A DNA stretch of 64,000 nucleotides from Microbacterium sp. K24 (lineage in GTDB: Bacteria; Actinomycetota; Actinomycetes; Actinomycetales; Microbacteriaceae), in contig NZ_SSDJ01000111.1 in assembly GCF_004794465.1 (NCBI RefSeq), positions 27,290 through 91,289 on the forward strand, in the 5' to 3' direction. Below are positions 8,233 through 17,182 of this stretch, piece after piece. Position 1 is the stretch's first letter. Each line of letters opens with the position of its first letter. The notes under the pieces were generated by a model, which saw nothing but the letters and a program-made list of their open reading frames with translations, was not told where the DNA came from and made no database searches. The translations under genes were made by a program, and so were the position numbers.

Positions 8233-9045
8233 ATGACGTCACCGTCACCTGCTCGTGTCGCGCGACTCATGATTGCGCTCGCCCTGCTCGGAGTCCTGTC
8301 CGGTTCGGCCGGATGTGCCGCTCTTCTGCCGCCACCTCCGACGCGGGACGAGGTTCTCGGGCGCTGGGAAGCACACGAAGACGGCCATACGGCCACGATC
8401 GACCTGCACGGGGACGGCACGATCGAGATCGACAACGTCCCGCGTGCGGTGATCCAGCGCGACACCGCTGATGAGCTGGATTGGAGCAACACGCTGGATG
8501 TCGGCGGCGAGTGGTCTTTCAGTGAAGCAGAAGACAAGGCTTTCAGCGAAGCGCTCATCTCAGCACTTCTCGTCGAGCCTTCGGGCGGCCAGTGGCTCAC
8601 CCTCTACCCACGCTCGGGCGGACTGCACCTGTATTACGGCGACGTAGAACTCAGCGACCATCTGTTCTTCGAACTTGTGGACCGACACTCGACGCCGGCG
8701 CCCGAGACGATATCACGCGCGGATCTGACGGGCGACTGGCGATCCAGCGCGAGCGGAGTCCTCCGGCTGAACGAAGACGGCACGTTCCAAATCGACGCGG
8801 CTCCGGCCGCCTTCGTCACCTACACCGACGATGTCGGCGACCAGACACCGATAACGCCCGCCGGGCAGTGGTACTTCGCTGAAGAGACTGTCCCGCTCGA
8901 CCCGGAATCGGCTTACGTATCGCTTTCGTTCGATGGGATGTACGGGCCGGCCAGCACCGGCGTCACGAAGTTCATACAACTTCAGGAGACGGAAACCGGC
9001 CTGTCCCTGACTTTCCGCGACGAGGCTCGTTGGGAGAAGGACTAA
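8233..9045 (+). CDS. Lipoprotein with two tandem copies of a small domain
   Basis: The 270-residue protein begins with a basic and hydrophobic signal peptide ending in a lipobox-like GSAGC, so it should be processed by signal peptidase II and lipid-anchored outside the membrane. No known family was recognised. The mature part contains two related halves: VLGRWEAHEDGHTATIDLHG with DGTIEIDNVPRAV, then LTGDWRSSASGVLRLNEDG with DGTFQIDAAPAAF. Each half has a second strand-rich section containing GEWSF or GQWYF. The repeat resembles small lipocalin-like or DUF-type beta barrels seen in actinobacterial lipoproteins. The start at 8233 is preferred over the ATG at 8170, which would overlap metG and lacks a signal peptide. 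Confidence 0.8.
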   Translation: MTSPSPARVARLMIALALLGVLSGSAGCAALLPPPPTRDEVLGRWEAHEDGHTATIDLHGDGTIEIDNVPRAVIQRDTADELDWSNTLDVGGEWSFSEAEDKAFSEALISALLVEPSGGQWLTLYPRSGGLHLYYGDVELSDHLFFELVDRHSTPAPETISRADLTGDWRSSASGVLRLNEDGTFQIDAAPAAFVTYTDDVGDQTPITPAGQWYFAEETVPLDPESAYVSLSFDGMYGPASTGVTKFIQLQETETGLSLTFRDEARWEKD

Positions 9046-9051
9046 GCGTAA

Positions 9052-10590
9052 TCAGCTCACCGTGACGTCGATGCGGTGCCAGCCCTGAGCGCCGTTCGGA
9101 GCCGGGGCCGCCGGCTGGTCCGTCTGGGTCTCCCCGTCGGCGCTGATCGCGCGGCACTCGATCGTGTGCCGACCGCTCTGCGCCGTCCATGGCAGGCTCC
9201 ACTGCACCCAGGTGTCGGCGGAGATCGACTCGGCGAGCTCCGCACGCTGCCACTCGCCGTCGTCGACACGGACCTCGACGCCCTCGACGCCGACGTGCTG
9301 CTGCCAGGCCATCCCGGCGATCACCGTCTCCCCCGCGTCGACGGAACCGCCACGCGGCACGTCGATGCGGGACTGGAGCTTGATCGGGCCGTGGTCCGAC
9401 CAGCCGCGCGGCGTCCAGTAGCCCATGGCCTTGTCGAAGCGGGTGACCTCGAGCTGCGTGACCCACTTCGTCGCGGAGACGTAGCCGTAGAGGCCCGGGA
9501 CGACCATCCGCGCCGGGAATCCGTGTTCCATCGGCAGCGGTTCGCCGTTCATCCCGATCGCCAGCAGGGCGTCGCGGTCGTCGGTGAGCGCCTCGAGAGG
9601 AGTGGATGCCGTGAAGCCGTCCGATGAGGTCGAGAGTACCATGTCGGCGTCCGCGGACACGCCCGCGCGTGCGAGCAGCTCGCGCACCGGATGGCCGAGC
9701 CAGCGCGCATTGCCGATCAGCGATCCGCCGACCTCGTTCGACACGCAGGCCAGGGTCACGTCGGCCTCCTGCATCGGCAGCGCCAGCAGCTCATCCCAGG
9801 AGACGACGACCTCGCGATCGACCATCCCGTGGATGCGCAGCGACCAGTCGGCCGGGTCGATCCGGGGCACGATCAGCGCGGTGTCGATGCGGTAGAAGTC
9901 GACATTCGGGGTCACGACGGGTGCGAGTCCGGGGATGTCCAGCTCGGCTCCCGCCGGGACGGCCGGGGCGGTGCGGACCGCTTTCGGCAGCTGCAGCGCC
10001 GAGCGGACGGCGTCGACCGAGCGGGTCGCTCCGCGCGCGATGTTTCCCGCGATGATCGTCACGATGCCGACAGCGGCCGTGCCCGCGGTCCAGATCAGGA
10101 ATCGCCGTCGATCCTCGCCGTCGGGAGCGAGCCCGTCGATCGGTCGCAGTCGGCGGACGAGAAGTCGTACGGCGATCACCGCCACGACGCCTGCGACGAT
10201 GCCCGGCAGCCACGCGAAGGGTCCCGCGCCGGGACGGATCATCGCCGCCACGACGGCGAGTGCGCCGAGCCCACCCAGGACCGTCGCGCCGATGCCCGAC
10301 CGACGCAGCTCCAGGATCCCGGCGCCGGCGGCGACGAGCGCGAGCACCAGCGCGATGCCGGTGATCAGCGCGATCTTGTCGCCGGTGCCGAACAACGCGA
10401 TGGCGGTGTCCTTCGCCCAGGCGGGAGCGAGATCGATCAGCCCGCCCCCGATCACGGCGAAGGGACTCGCCGCCGGCTCGACGATCGCCGCGACGAGTTC
10501 CGCGAAGCCGACGCCGACGACCGCGGCACTGAGTCCCGCGGCCGCCGATCGCAGCCGATCAGTCCGCTTGTCCACGATCGCGTGCGTCAT
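9052..10590 (-). CDS. Membrane-anchored molybdopterin-dependent oxidoreductase (sulfite oxidase / YedY fold)
   Basis: The 512-residue protein has about five hydrophobic helices in its first 185 residues, then a molybdopterin domain and a C-terminal Mo-co dimerisation-type immunoglobulin domain. The molybdenum-ligating Cys lies in VTLACVSNEVGG (C282). ALIVPRIDPADWSLRIHG and GYVSATKWVTQLEV are typical of the sulfite oxidase superfamily. A twin-arginine-like RRRFLIWTAG (161-170) lies directly before the last helix, so the catalytic domain is probably exported folded by the Tat route while the first helices stay in the membrane. Actinobacterial relatives are annotated only as molybdopterin-dependent oxidoreductases. 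The substrate, perhaps sulfite or oxidised methionine, is not determined. Confidence 0.88.
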   Translation of the reverse strand: MTHAIVDKRTDRLRSAAAGLSAAVVGVGFAELVAAIVEPAASPFAVIGGGLIDLAPAWAKDTAIALFGTGDKIALITGIALVLALVAAGAGILELRRSGIGATVLGGLGALAVVAAMIRPGAGPFAWLPGIVAGVVAVIAVRLLVRRLRPIDGLAPDGEDRRRFLIWTAGTAAVGIVTIIAGNIARGATRSVDAVRSALQLPKAVRTAPAVPAGAELDIPGLAPVVTPNVDFYRIDTALIVPRIDPADWSLRIHGMVDREVVVSWDELLALPMQEADVTLACVSNEVGGSLIGNARWLGHPVRELLARAGVSADADMVLSTSSDGFTASTPLEALTDDRDALLAIGMNGEPLPMEHGFPARMVVPGLYGYVSATKWVTQLEVTRFDKAMGYWTPRGWSDHGPIKLQSRIDVPRGGSVDAGETVIAGMAWQQHVGVEGVEVRVDDGEWQRAELAESISADTWVQWSLPWTAQSGRHTIECRAISADGETQTDQPAAPAPNGAQGWHRIDVTVS

Positions 10591-10632
10591 GTGCAGAGCG
10601 TAACCCCGCAGGACCGCCCTGCGGCTGTGAGC

Positions 10633-11802
10633 TCAGAGTCCGTTGCGGCGCGCCACCTCGCCCAGCCAGGCCAGGGAGGGCTTCGGGTGCCGCTCGAAGG
10701 TCTGGTGATCGAAGCCGATCAGCCCGAACGTGGGCCGGAACCCGCTCGCCCACTCGTAGTTGTCGAGGGCGCTCCAGTGCTGGTACGCCCGCACGTCGAT
10801 CCCGTCGGAGATCGCGCGGTGCAGACCTTCCAGCGCACCCTGGGTGTAGGCGATGCGGCGGGTGTCGTCGGCGGTGGCGATGCCGTTCTCGGTGACCAGG
10901 ACCGGCACGCCGCCGCTGCGCTCCCAGGCGCTGCGCACACCGAGCTCGAGGGCCTCGGGGAAGAACTCCCACCCGGTGAGCGTGGTCTCCACGTCGTCCG
11001 CGACCGGCAGGGGCCCCTCCGGGCCGATGAAGGTGCGGGTGTATGCCTGCACGCCGACGAAGTCATCGCCGGCGGACTGGTCGAGGTACCAGTGGTCACG
11101 CGGGTCGCCGTAGGCGGAGAGCATCTCGTCGGCTCCGGGCTCCCCGGTGGAGTGGAAGGCCTGGGTCGCGATGGTCCATCCGGCCTGCGCGCCGGACACC
11201 GAGTGCACGATCTCGGACGCCCGGTGGTGGGCGTCGAGCAGGGTGTCCGCGACGGCGAGGTCGGGGTTCGGGAGACCATAGGCGACGAGGTTCGCGGCAT
11301 CCTCTCCCCCGGCGAGCATCGCGGCGATGTTCGGCTCGTTGATCGTGCAGACGTAGGTGACCCCGTCGAGGATCGGCAGCACGGTCTCGACGTAGCGCGC
11401 GAACAGATCGACGGCGTCGTCCGCCCGCCAGAACCCGTCCTTCTGGAACCACTGCGGGACGGTGAAGTGCATGAGGGTGACCGTCGGATCCAGTCCGTGC
11501 TCGCGCGCGGTGTCGATCATGCGGCGGTAGTGGTCGAGCATCGCCCGCGAGACGAAGCCTCGCTCCGGCTCGATCCGCGCCCACTCCACCGAGAACCGGT
11601 AGGAGTTCAGTCCGGCATCCGCGAGCAGACGCATGTCCTCCGGGTACCGGTGGAAGTGATCGGCCGCGTCGCCCGACGGCTCGACCATCGGCGAACCGGG
11701 CGCATGCTCCATGGCCCACCAGTTGCTGGTCGTGTTGTTCCCCTCCACCTGATGGGCTGCGGTCGCAGCTCCCCAGAGAAAGCCGTCAGGGAATGTGAGC
11801 AC
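10633..11802 (-). CDS. GH1 beta-glucosidase
   Basis: The 389-residue protein is a glycoside hydrolase family 1 enzyme. FPDGFLWGAATAAHQVEG opens the barrel, the acid/base Glu lies in CTINEPN (E156) and the nucleophile in VLVTENG (E305). It lacks a signal peptide, so it would hydrolyse beta-linked glucosides or galactosides after import. It is somewhat shorter than the usual 440-480 residues, with trimmed loops but intact catalytic parts. The start is GTG at 11802 with AAAGGAG six bases upstream. It is the last gene of the operon that begins with the binding protein at 17099, which suggests that the importer carries short beta-glucosides. Confidence 0.93.
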   Translation of the reverse strand: MLTFPDGFLWGAATAAHQVEGNNTTSNWWAMEHAPGSPMVEPSGDAADHFHRYPEDMRLLADAGLNSYRFSVEWARIEPERGFVSRAMLDHYRRMIDTAREHGLDPTVTLMHFTVPQWFQKDGFWRADDAVDLFARYVETVLPILDGVTYVCTINEPNIAAMLAGGEDAANLVAYGLPNPDLAVADTLLDAHHRASEIVHSVSGAQAGWTIATQAFHSTGEPGADEMLSAYGDPRDHWYLDQSAGDDFVGVQAYTRTFIGPEGPLPVADDVETTLTGWEFFPEALELGVRSAWERSGGVPVLVTENGIATADDTRRIAYTQGALEGLHRAISDGIDVRAYQHWSALDNYEWASGFRPTFGLIGFDHQTFERHPKPSLAWLGEVARRNGL

Positions 11803-11825
11803 GAGTGCTCCTTTCGTGGTGTGGT

Positions 11826-13550
11826 CTATCGGATTCGGGCGGGATTCGGCACGGCATCCAGCAGCTGGACCGTGTACGGATCCTCCGGATGCTGCAGCAC
11901 CTCGCTCGTCTCGCCGCGCTCGACGACGCGCCCGCTGTTCAGCACCAGGATGTTCTCGGTCACGAGGCGCGCGCTCAGCAGGTCGTGCGTGATGTAGAGC
12001 ATGCTGATGCCCCAGCGCTCGCGGAGATCCTCCAGCAGGGCGAGCACGCCGGCGCGGAGCGAGACGTCGAGCATCGACACCGGTTCGTCGGCGATCAGCA
12101 CCTGCGGGTCGCTGGCCAGCGCCCGGGCGATCACGACGCGCTGGCGCTGACCACCGGAGAGCTGATGCGGCAGCTTCGCCGCGAACTGCTCCACCGGCGT
12201 GAGGCCGACCGTCTCGAGCAGTTCGAGGACGCGGTCCCTGGCCTCCTGCCCGCGCAGCTTGGTGTAGTTCATGACCGGTCGGGTCAAGGCGTACTCCACC
12301 GTGTGCAGCGGGTTCAGTGCCGCATACGGATCCTGGAACACCATCTGCACGTCCTTGCGCAGGTCGCGGAGGCCGCGCCGCTTCAGCGAGGCGACGTCGG
12401 TGTCGCCGAAGCGCACCGTGCCGGAGGTCGGCTTCTCGACGCCGGTGATCAGCTTCGCGATCGTCGACTTGCCCGATCCGGATGCTCCGACCAGGGCGAG
12501 CGCCTCGCCGGGCTCGAGCCGGAACGACACGTCGTCCACAGCGGTGACGGCCTCCTGGCCGCGGCGCGGCGCCGGATAGAGCTTCGACACGCCCTCGACC
12601 ACGATCGCGGCATCCGCACGGCGCGAGTCGCGCTCCGAGACGGTCGGCACGGTCTCGGTGACGTCGGTGCGCGAGCGGCCCTCGCGGCGCCGGGTTCCGA
12701 GGTCGACGAACCCGGGGATCGAGATCGTCTTCGCCCGCGGATCGGCGTAGTGGCTCAGCAGCATCCGCGTGTACTCGTCGCTCGGGTCGTCGAGGATCTT
12801 GCGGCTCGGTGCGTCCTCGACGATGCGCCCCTCGTGCATCACCATCACCCGATCGGTGGCCTCGAGCACGATGCCGAGATCGTGGCTGATGAGGACGGCG
12901 GTGAAGTGCTCCGCGTGCTGGAGTTCCTTGATCGTGTCCATCACCGCGTGCTGCACGAGCACATCGAGCGCGGTGGTCGGCTCGTCGAACACCATGAGCT
13001 GCGGTTCCAGCGACAGGGCGAGCGCGATCGACGCGCGCTGCCGCATGCCCCCGGAGAGCTCACCCGGGTAGCGCTTCAGCACCTCGGGATCGAGACCGAC
13101 CTTGCCGATGAGCTCACGGGCGCGAGCGTCGCGGGACTCGCGCGGCACATGTCCGTGGGCCGCGAAGATGTCAGCGAAATGGTTGCCGACGGTGCGCACC
13201 GGGTTGAGGGCGTTCATGCCGGACTGCAGCACCATCGCGAATCCGCCCTGACGCTGCCGGCGCAGCTCTTCGGTGCCGAGCTCGCGGATATCGCGCCCGC
13301 CGAAGAGGATGCGTCCGCCGCTGATCCGCGCCGGCGGCTTCTGCAACCGCGTGAGCGCGAAGCCCAGCGTCGACTTGCCCGAGCCGGACTCGCCGACGAG
13401 GCCGACGAACTCGCCGCGGCGGAGGGTGAACGACACGTCGTGCACCGCCGCCACCGGCGTCGTGCCGGGCGAGGCGTACTCGACCGAGAGGTTCTGCACG
13501 TCGAGCAGGACATCGTTCTGCTCGGGGGTGTTCTGTTCGGAGACGGTCAT
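11826..13550 (-). CDS. Fused dual ATPase of a dipeptide/oligosaccharide ABC importer (DppD-DppF type)
   Basis: The 574-residue protein contains two complete ABC ATPase domains. The first has Walker A GESGSGKST (53-61) and signature LSGGMRQRASIA. The second has GASGSGKSTIAK and LSGGQRQRVVIARA. It would power the permeases encoded directly upstream. Oligopeptide-type importers usually have separate D and F subunits; fusions of this kind occur in actinobacterial oligosaccharide systems. The ATG at 13550 overlaps the permease stop in an ATGA, indicating translational coupling. Sequence upstream of it in the same frame is antisense-like shadow. Confidence 0.94.
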   Translation of the reverse strand: MTVSEQNTPEQNDVLLDVQNLSVEYASPGTTPVAAVHDVSFTLRRGEFVGLVGESGSGKSTLGFALTRLQKPPARISGGRILFGGRDIRELGTEELRRQRQGGFAMVLQSGMNALNPVRTVGNHFADIFAAHGHVPRESRDARARELIGKVGLDPEVLKRYPGELSGGMRQRASIALALSLEPQLMVFDEPTTALDVLVQHAVMDTIKELQHAEHFTAVLISHDLGIVLEATDRVMVMHEGRIVEDAPSRKILDDPSDEYTRMLLSHYADPRAKTISIPGFVDLGTRRREGRSRTDVTETVPTVSERDSRRADAAIVVEGVSKLYPAPRRGQEAVTAVDDVSFRLEPGEALALVGASGSGKSTIAKLITGVEKPTSGTVRFGDTDVASLKRRGLRDLRKDVQMVFQDPYAALNPLHTVEYALTRPVMNYTKLRGQEARDRVLELLETVGLTPVEQFAAKLPHQLSGGQRQRVVIARALASDPQVLIADEPVSMLDVSLRAGVLALLEDLRERWGISMLYITHDLLSARLVTENILVLNSGRVVERGETSEVLQHPEDPYTVQLLDAVPNPARIR

Positions 13551-14461
13551 CGTCCCTTCCCCTCTCGCAGGCGCGGGTTGGATATGCCGTCCACGCCGAA
13601 GTTGATGAGTGTGAGGCTCAGCGCCAGCAGGGCGATGCAGAGACCGGGGGCGAACAGCAGCAGCCACTGCCCGGTGAGCAGCGAGTTGGAGTTCTGCGCC
13701 CAGTAGAGCATCGTGCCCCAGCTGACGATGCTGGAGTCGCCGAGTCCGAGGAACTCCAGGCCCGCCTCGGCGAGGATCGCCGCGGTGGCCGCCCCGAAGA
13801 GCGTGCCGGCGATGATCGACGTCATGTTGGGGAGGATCTCGCGGAACACGATCCGCGCCCTGCTGTCGCCGGAGAACTGCGCCGAGGTGACGAAGTCGTT
13901 CCCGCGCAGGGACTGCGTCTGGCTGCGGAGCACACGTGCGCCCCACGCCCAGCCGGTCACCACGATCACGGCGATGATCATCAGGATGCCGCCGTTCTGC
14001 AGGTACGCGGCGATCACGATCATGAGCGGCAGGCCCGGGATCACGAGGAACAGGTTCACGATGAACCCGATCACGTCGCCGGCGAATCCGCGCATGTAAC
14101 CCCAGCTCAGTCCGATGAGGACGGCCACGATCGTGGACAGGATGCCGGCGGCGAAGCCGACGAGGATGCTGATCTGCGAGCCGTAGATGAGCTGGCTGAG
14201 CACGTCCTCCCCCGCTGCCGTCGTGCCGAGCCAGTGCGCGGCCGACGCGTCGGCGTTGCGCTCGAAGTCGTTGTCCTTGGGTCCGTACGGCGCCAGCAGC
14301 GGGGCGAAGATCGCGACGAGCACGAATACGCCGAGGATGCAGAGCCCGAGGCGCGCCTTGCCGTTGGACCAGAGGGTGCCCACCATCCGCCCGAACGCCC
14401 GCCAGGGGCTGGGAGCGGCGATGCGGTCGGCCGGGATCTTGACGTTCATCGTGGAGGTCAT
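13547..14461 (-). CDS. ABC importer permease, DppC type
   Basis: The 304-residue inner-membrane protein has the DppC/OppC arrangement: a long cytoplasmic N-terminus, a first helix (LGLCILGVFVLVAIFAPLLA), the periplasmic LGTTAAGEDVLSQLIYG segment and the binding-protein-dependent permease domain. The ATPase-contact EAA loop reads around AILAEAGLEFLGLGDSSIVS. It overlaps its neighbours by ATGA at both ends (14458-14461 and 13547-13550), placing it inside one operon with its partner permease and the fused ATPase. Confidence 0.93.
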   Translation of the reverse strand: MTSTMNVKIPADRIAAPSPWRAFGRMVGTLWSNGKARLGLCILGVFVLVAIFAPLLAPYGPKDNDFERNADASAAHWLGTTAAGEDVLSQLIYGSQISILVGFAAGILSTIVAVLIGLSWGYMRGFAGDVIGFIVNLFLVIPGLPLMIVIAAYLQNGGILMIIAVIVVTGWAWGARVLRSQTQSLRGNDFVTSAQFSGDSRARIVFREILPNMTSIIAGTLFGAATAAILAEAGLEFLGLGDSSIVSWGTMLYWAQNSNSLLTGQWLLLFAPGLCIALLALSLTLINFGVDGISNPRLREGKGR

Positions 14462-15438
14462 CGGCGGGTCCTCGGGTCGAGTACCCCGTAGAGGATGTCT
14501 ACGAGGAAGTTGGCGATGAGCACGCTCACGGTGATCATCAGGAAGAGCGCCTGCATGAGCGGGTAGTCCTGCCCGATCACGGCGTTGAAGAGCAGGTATC
14601 CGATGCCGGGATAGCCGAAGACCTGCTCGACGAGGATCGATCCGCCGACGACGCCGCCGAGCGTGAGCCCGAAGCCGGTGAGGTTGGGGAGGATCGCGTT
14701 GCGGGCCGCGTAGCGGACGGCGATCGTGCGACCGCGGAGTCCGTTCGCCTCGGCGAAGGTGATGTAGTCCTCGCCGAGCGTGTTGATCATGGCGTTGCGC
14801 ATGCCGATGATCCAGCCGCCGAGCGACGTCAGGAGGATGGTCAACGCGGGGAGCACGGCGTGCTGGGCGAGATCGCCGATGAACTCCCAGGTGAAGCCCG
14901 GCGTGGTCGTCGCCGCATAGGCTCCGGTCGTCGGGAACCAGTGCAGCACGTAGCCGAGGAAGAACAGCAGCAGCAGCGCCGTCCAGAAGTACGGGAAGGT
15001 GCTGAGGAACGAACCGGTGAGCGTCGGCAGGCTGTCGAGCCAGGTCCCGCGGCGCCAGGCCGCGGCGACGCCGATCAGCGTGCCGATGACGAACGCCAGG
15101 ATCGTGACGATGCCGACGAGCCCGATCGTGTAGGGAAGGGCGGTCGAGACCATGCTCGAGACCGACTGCGGATAGAACGTGTACGAGACGCCGAAGTCGA
15201 GGCGCGCGACCTGACCGAGGTAGGTCACGTACTGGTCCCACATCGATCCGGTCGGCACGCCGAGCTGTGCTTCGATCGCCGCCCGTGTCGCGTCGGACAC
15301 CGGGCCGTTCTGCGAGAGCTTCGCGATCGCGGCATCGGCGGGAGACCCGGGCATGAGCCGCGGGAGGAAGAAGTTCAGGGTGATCGCCGCCCACAGGGTG
15401 AGCAGGAACAGCCCCAGTTTCTGGAGGACGTACTTCAC
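14458..15438 (-). CDS. ABC importer permease, DppB type
   Basis: The 326-residue protein starts MKYVLQKLGLFLLTLWAAIT and contains PRLMPGSPADA, the N-terminal signature of DppB/OppB permeases, then six predicted helices. The EAA-type loop includes GGVVGGSILVEQVFGYPGIG. It pairs with the DppC-type permease downstream to form the channel for the solute bound by the lipoprotein encoded immediately upstream; it overlaps that gene by 4 bp at 15435-15438. Confidence 0.93.
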   Translation of the reverse strand: MKYVLQKLGLFLLTLWAAITLNFFLPRLMPGSPADAAIAKLSQNGPVSDATRAAIEAQLGVPTGSMWDQYVTYLGQVARLDFGVSYTFYPQSVSSMVSTALPYTIGLVGIVTILAFVIGTLIGVAAAWRRGTWLDSLPTLTGSFLSTFPYFWTALLLLFFLGYVLHWFPTTGAYAATTTPGFTWEFIGDLAQHAVLPALTILLTSLGGWIIGMRNAMINTLGEDYITFAEANGLRGRTIAVRYAARNAILPNLTGFGLTLGGVVGGSILVEQVFGYPGIGYLLFNAVIGQDYPLMQALFLMITVSVLIANFLVDILYGVLDPRTRR

Positions 15439-17099
15439 TGGTCGTCTCCGTTCACGAGCTTCAGGTGCGGGAAGATCCCGAGGGGCGCGGAGTCGTAGTT
15501 CTGCGGGATCATGTACGGGTCATCCTCCGTGGGCCAGCCGGTGAACTTCGCATCGCTGAACAGGCCCCAGATGCCGCCGTAGTACATGCCGATCACGGGC
15601 ATCTGGTCGTAGACGATGCCCTGCAGCTCCTGCACGATCTCGGTCTGACGGGCGGGGTCGACGGTGCCGCGGTACTCCGCCAGAAGCGCATCCGCCTCTT
15701 CGGACTGGAAGCGCTCGAAGTTGTTCGCGGTCGCCTCGCCGGACGGCACGTAGAACTCGCTCGAGAGGAGGTTGTTGTAGGCCTGGTAGACGTCTCCGCC
15801 GCCCATGCCGCCGATCGCCATCTCGAAGTCGCCGTTGCTGATGGCGCTCTGGTAGCCGGCGGGCTGCGGGAGCTTCAGCGTCACCTTGACGCCGACGTCG
15901 GCGAGCTGACGCTGCACGGTCTGCGCCGCCCTCGTCCAGTCGGAATAGCCGTTCGCCGTGGTGATCGCGAACTCCAGCTGCTCGCCGTCGGGGCCGACGA
16001 GACGGTCGCCGTCGAGCGTGTAACCCGCCTCTCCGAACGCCGCGAGCGCGGCATCCTTGTCCTGCGTGATCATGCCCTGGTCGGGGATCTCGGGGTCGAG
16101 GTACTCCTCCTGGTTGGGCAGGATGAGTCCGGTCTGGCCCGCGGGTTCCATGTACCCCTCGGATGCCGTCTCGGCGATCTCCTCGCGGTCGAGCGAGAGC
16201 GCGATGCCGCGACGCACGTTCACGTCGTCGAAGGGCTCCACCTCGAGGTTCGGCAGCAGCGCGATCACGCCACCCGGCGGGAACCACCATTTGTTGTCGG
16301 GACTCGCGGCGCCCCACGTGCCCTCGACGTCGGAGATGAACGAGTACGACCAGTCGTAGCCACGGCTGACGGTGTCGAGCTGCGAGTTCGTCGCGGGCAG
16401 GATGATGTGCTCGATCTCGATCTTGTCGGCCTGCCAGTAGTCGGGGTTCTTGTCCATCGAGTACTGCTGGTCGTTGTAGTTGCCGAGCACGAACGGTCCG
16501 GTGCCGACCGGGTCCTCGTTGCGATAGGTGCCCGGGTCCTTCACGTCTTTCCAGAGGTGCTCCGGGACGATCATCGTCTGACCGAGGATCGTCAGCGCGG
16601 GGGCGTCGTCGCCCTGCAGGTTGAGGATGACGGTGTCGCCGTCTGTCTCGACGCTCTCGAGGTGCTGCCACGCGCCCTTGATGTCGAGAGACGGATTGTC
16701 CTTGAGCATCTGGAAGGTGAAGGCCACGTCGTCGACGGTGAACTCCTCGCCGTCGCTCCAGGTGACGCCGTCGCGGAGGGTCATCACGATGGTGCGGGCG
16801 TCGGGCTGCTCCCACTCGCTGGCGAGCCACGGGGTCAGCGATCCGTCGAGGTTGTTCATCAGGATCAGCGGCTCGTACATCCACCGCGAGGCGGTGCGCG
16901 TGTTCGTCAGGTAGGGGTTGAAGTTCTGCGTGAAGAACGGATTCCCCTTGTCGGCGTTGATCAGCATCGTGTCGGCACCGATCGAGGGATCGGGTTGCGA
17001 GGTGATCTGGATGCTGCATCCGCTCAGGACGACCGCTGCGCCGGCGAGCGCGACGACAGCCGCTCTGCGCCAACGTCGGAACGACAACTTTGTCTTCAT
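15435..17099 (-). CDS. Family 5 extracellular solute-binding lipoprotein, putative beta-glucoside binder
   Basis: The 554-residue protein has a basic signal sequence ending in lipobox LSGC (about residues 22-25) and a long family 5 solute-binding domain (WMYEPLILMNNLDGSLTPWLASEW, then a GTGPFVLGNY segment). It would be lipid-anchored outside the cell and deliver solute to the permeases downstream. The operon ends with a GH1 glucosidase and is headed by a LacI operator, so an oligosaccharide is more likely than a peptide. The ATG at 17099 is chosen because the signal peptide begins there and the -10 hexamer is only six bases upstream; an in-frame start 36 bases earlier would lie in the promoter. 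Confidence 0.92.
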   Translation of the reverse strand: MKTKLSFRRWRRAAVVALAGAAVVLSGCSIQITSQPDPSIGADTMLINADKGNPFFTQNFNPYLTNTRTASRWMYEPLILMNNLDGSLTPWLASEWEQPDARTIVMTLRDGVTWSDGEEFTVDDVAFTFQMLKDNPSLDIKGAWQHLESVETDGDTVILNLQGDDAPALTILGQTMIVPEHLWKDVKDPGTYRNEDPVGTGPFVLGNYNDQQYSMDKNPDYWQADKIEIEHIILPATNSQLDTVSRGYDWSYSFISDVEGTWGAASPDNKWWFPPGGVIALLPNLEVEPFDDVNVRRGIALSLDREEIAETASEGYMEPAGQTGLILPNQEEYLDPEIPDQGMITQDKDAALAAFGEAGYTLDGDRLVGPDGEQLEFAITTANGYSDWTRAAQTVQRQLADVGVKVTLKLPQPAGYQSAISNGDFEMAIGGMGGGDVYQAYNNLLSSEFYVPSGEATANNFERFQSEEADALLAEYRGTVDPARQTEIVQELQGIVYDQMPVIGMYYGGIWGLFSDAKFTGWPTEDDPYMIPQNYDSAPLGIFPHLKLVNGDDQ

Positions 17100-17105
17100 G
17101 ATGCG

Positions 17106-17135
17106 ATTGTAAGCGCATACATTTATGCTCGGCAA
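17106..17135 (-). promoter_or_regulatory. Promoter and LacI-type operator of the beta-glucoside operon
   Basis: On the minus strand a -35 TTGCCG (17135 to 17130) is followed after 18 bp by -10 TACAAT (17111 to 17106), then six bases to the ATG. The palindrome TGTAAGCGCATACA (17108-17121) overlaps the -10. It has the central GCGC and 7-base half-sites typical of LacI-family operators, with one mismatched pair. Confidence 0.8.
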
Positions 17136-17182
17136 CCCCTTGACACCATCAGCGGCGCTGCGTCCGCTCGGGAGGGAGGCGG

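Noticed and set aside
9691..11997. 768-residue plus-strand open frame opposite the molybdenum enzyme and GH1 genes
   Set aside because: It crosses two unrelated real genes and has Arg/Asp/Val/Gly-biased shadow composition.
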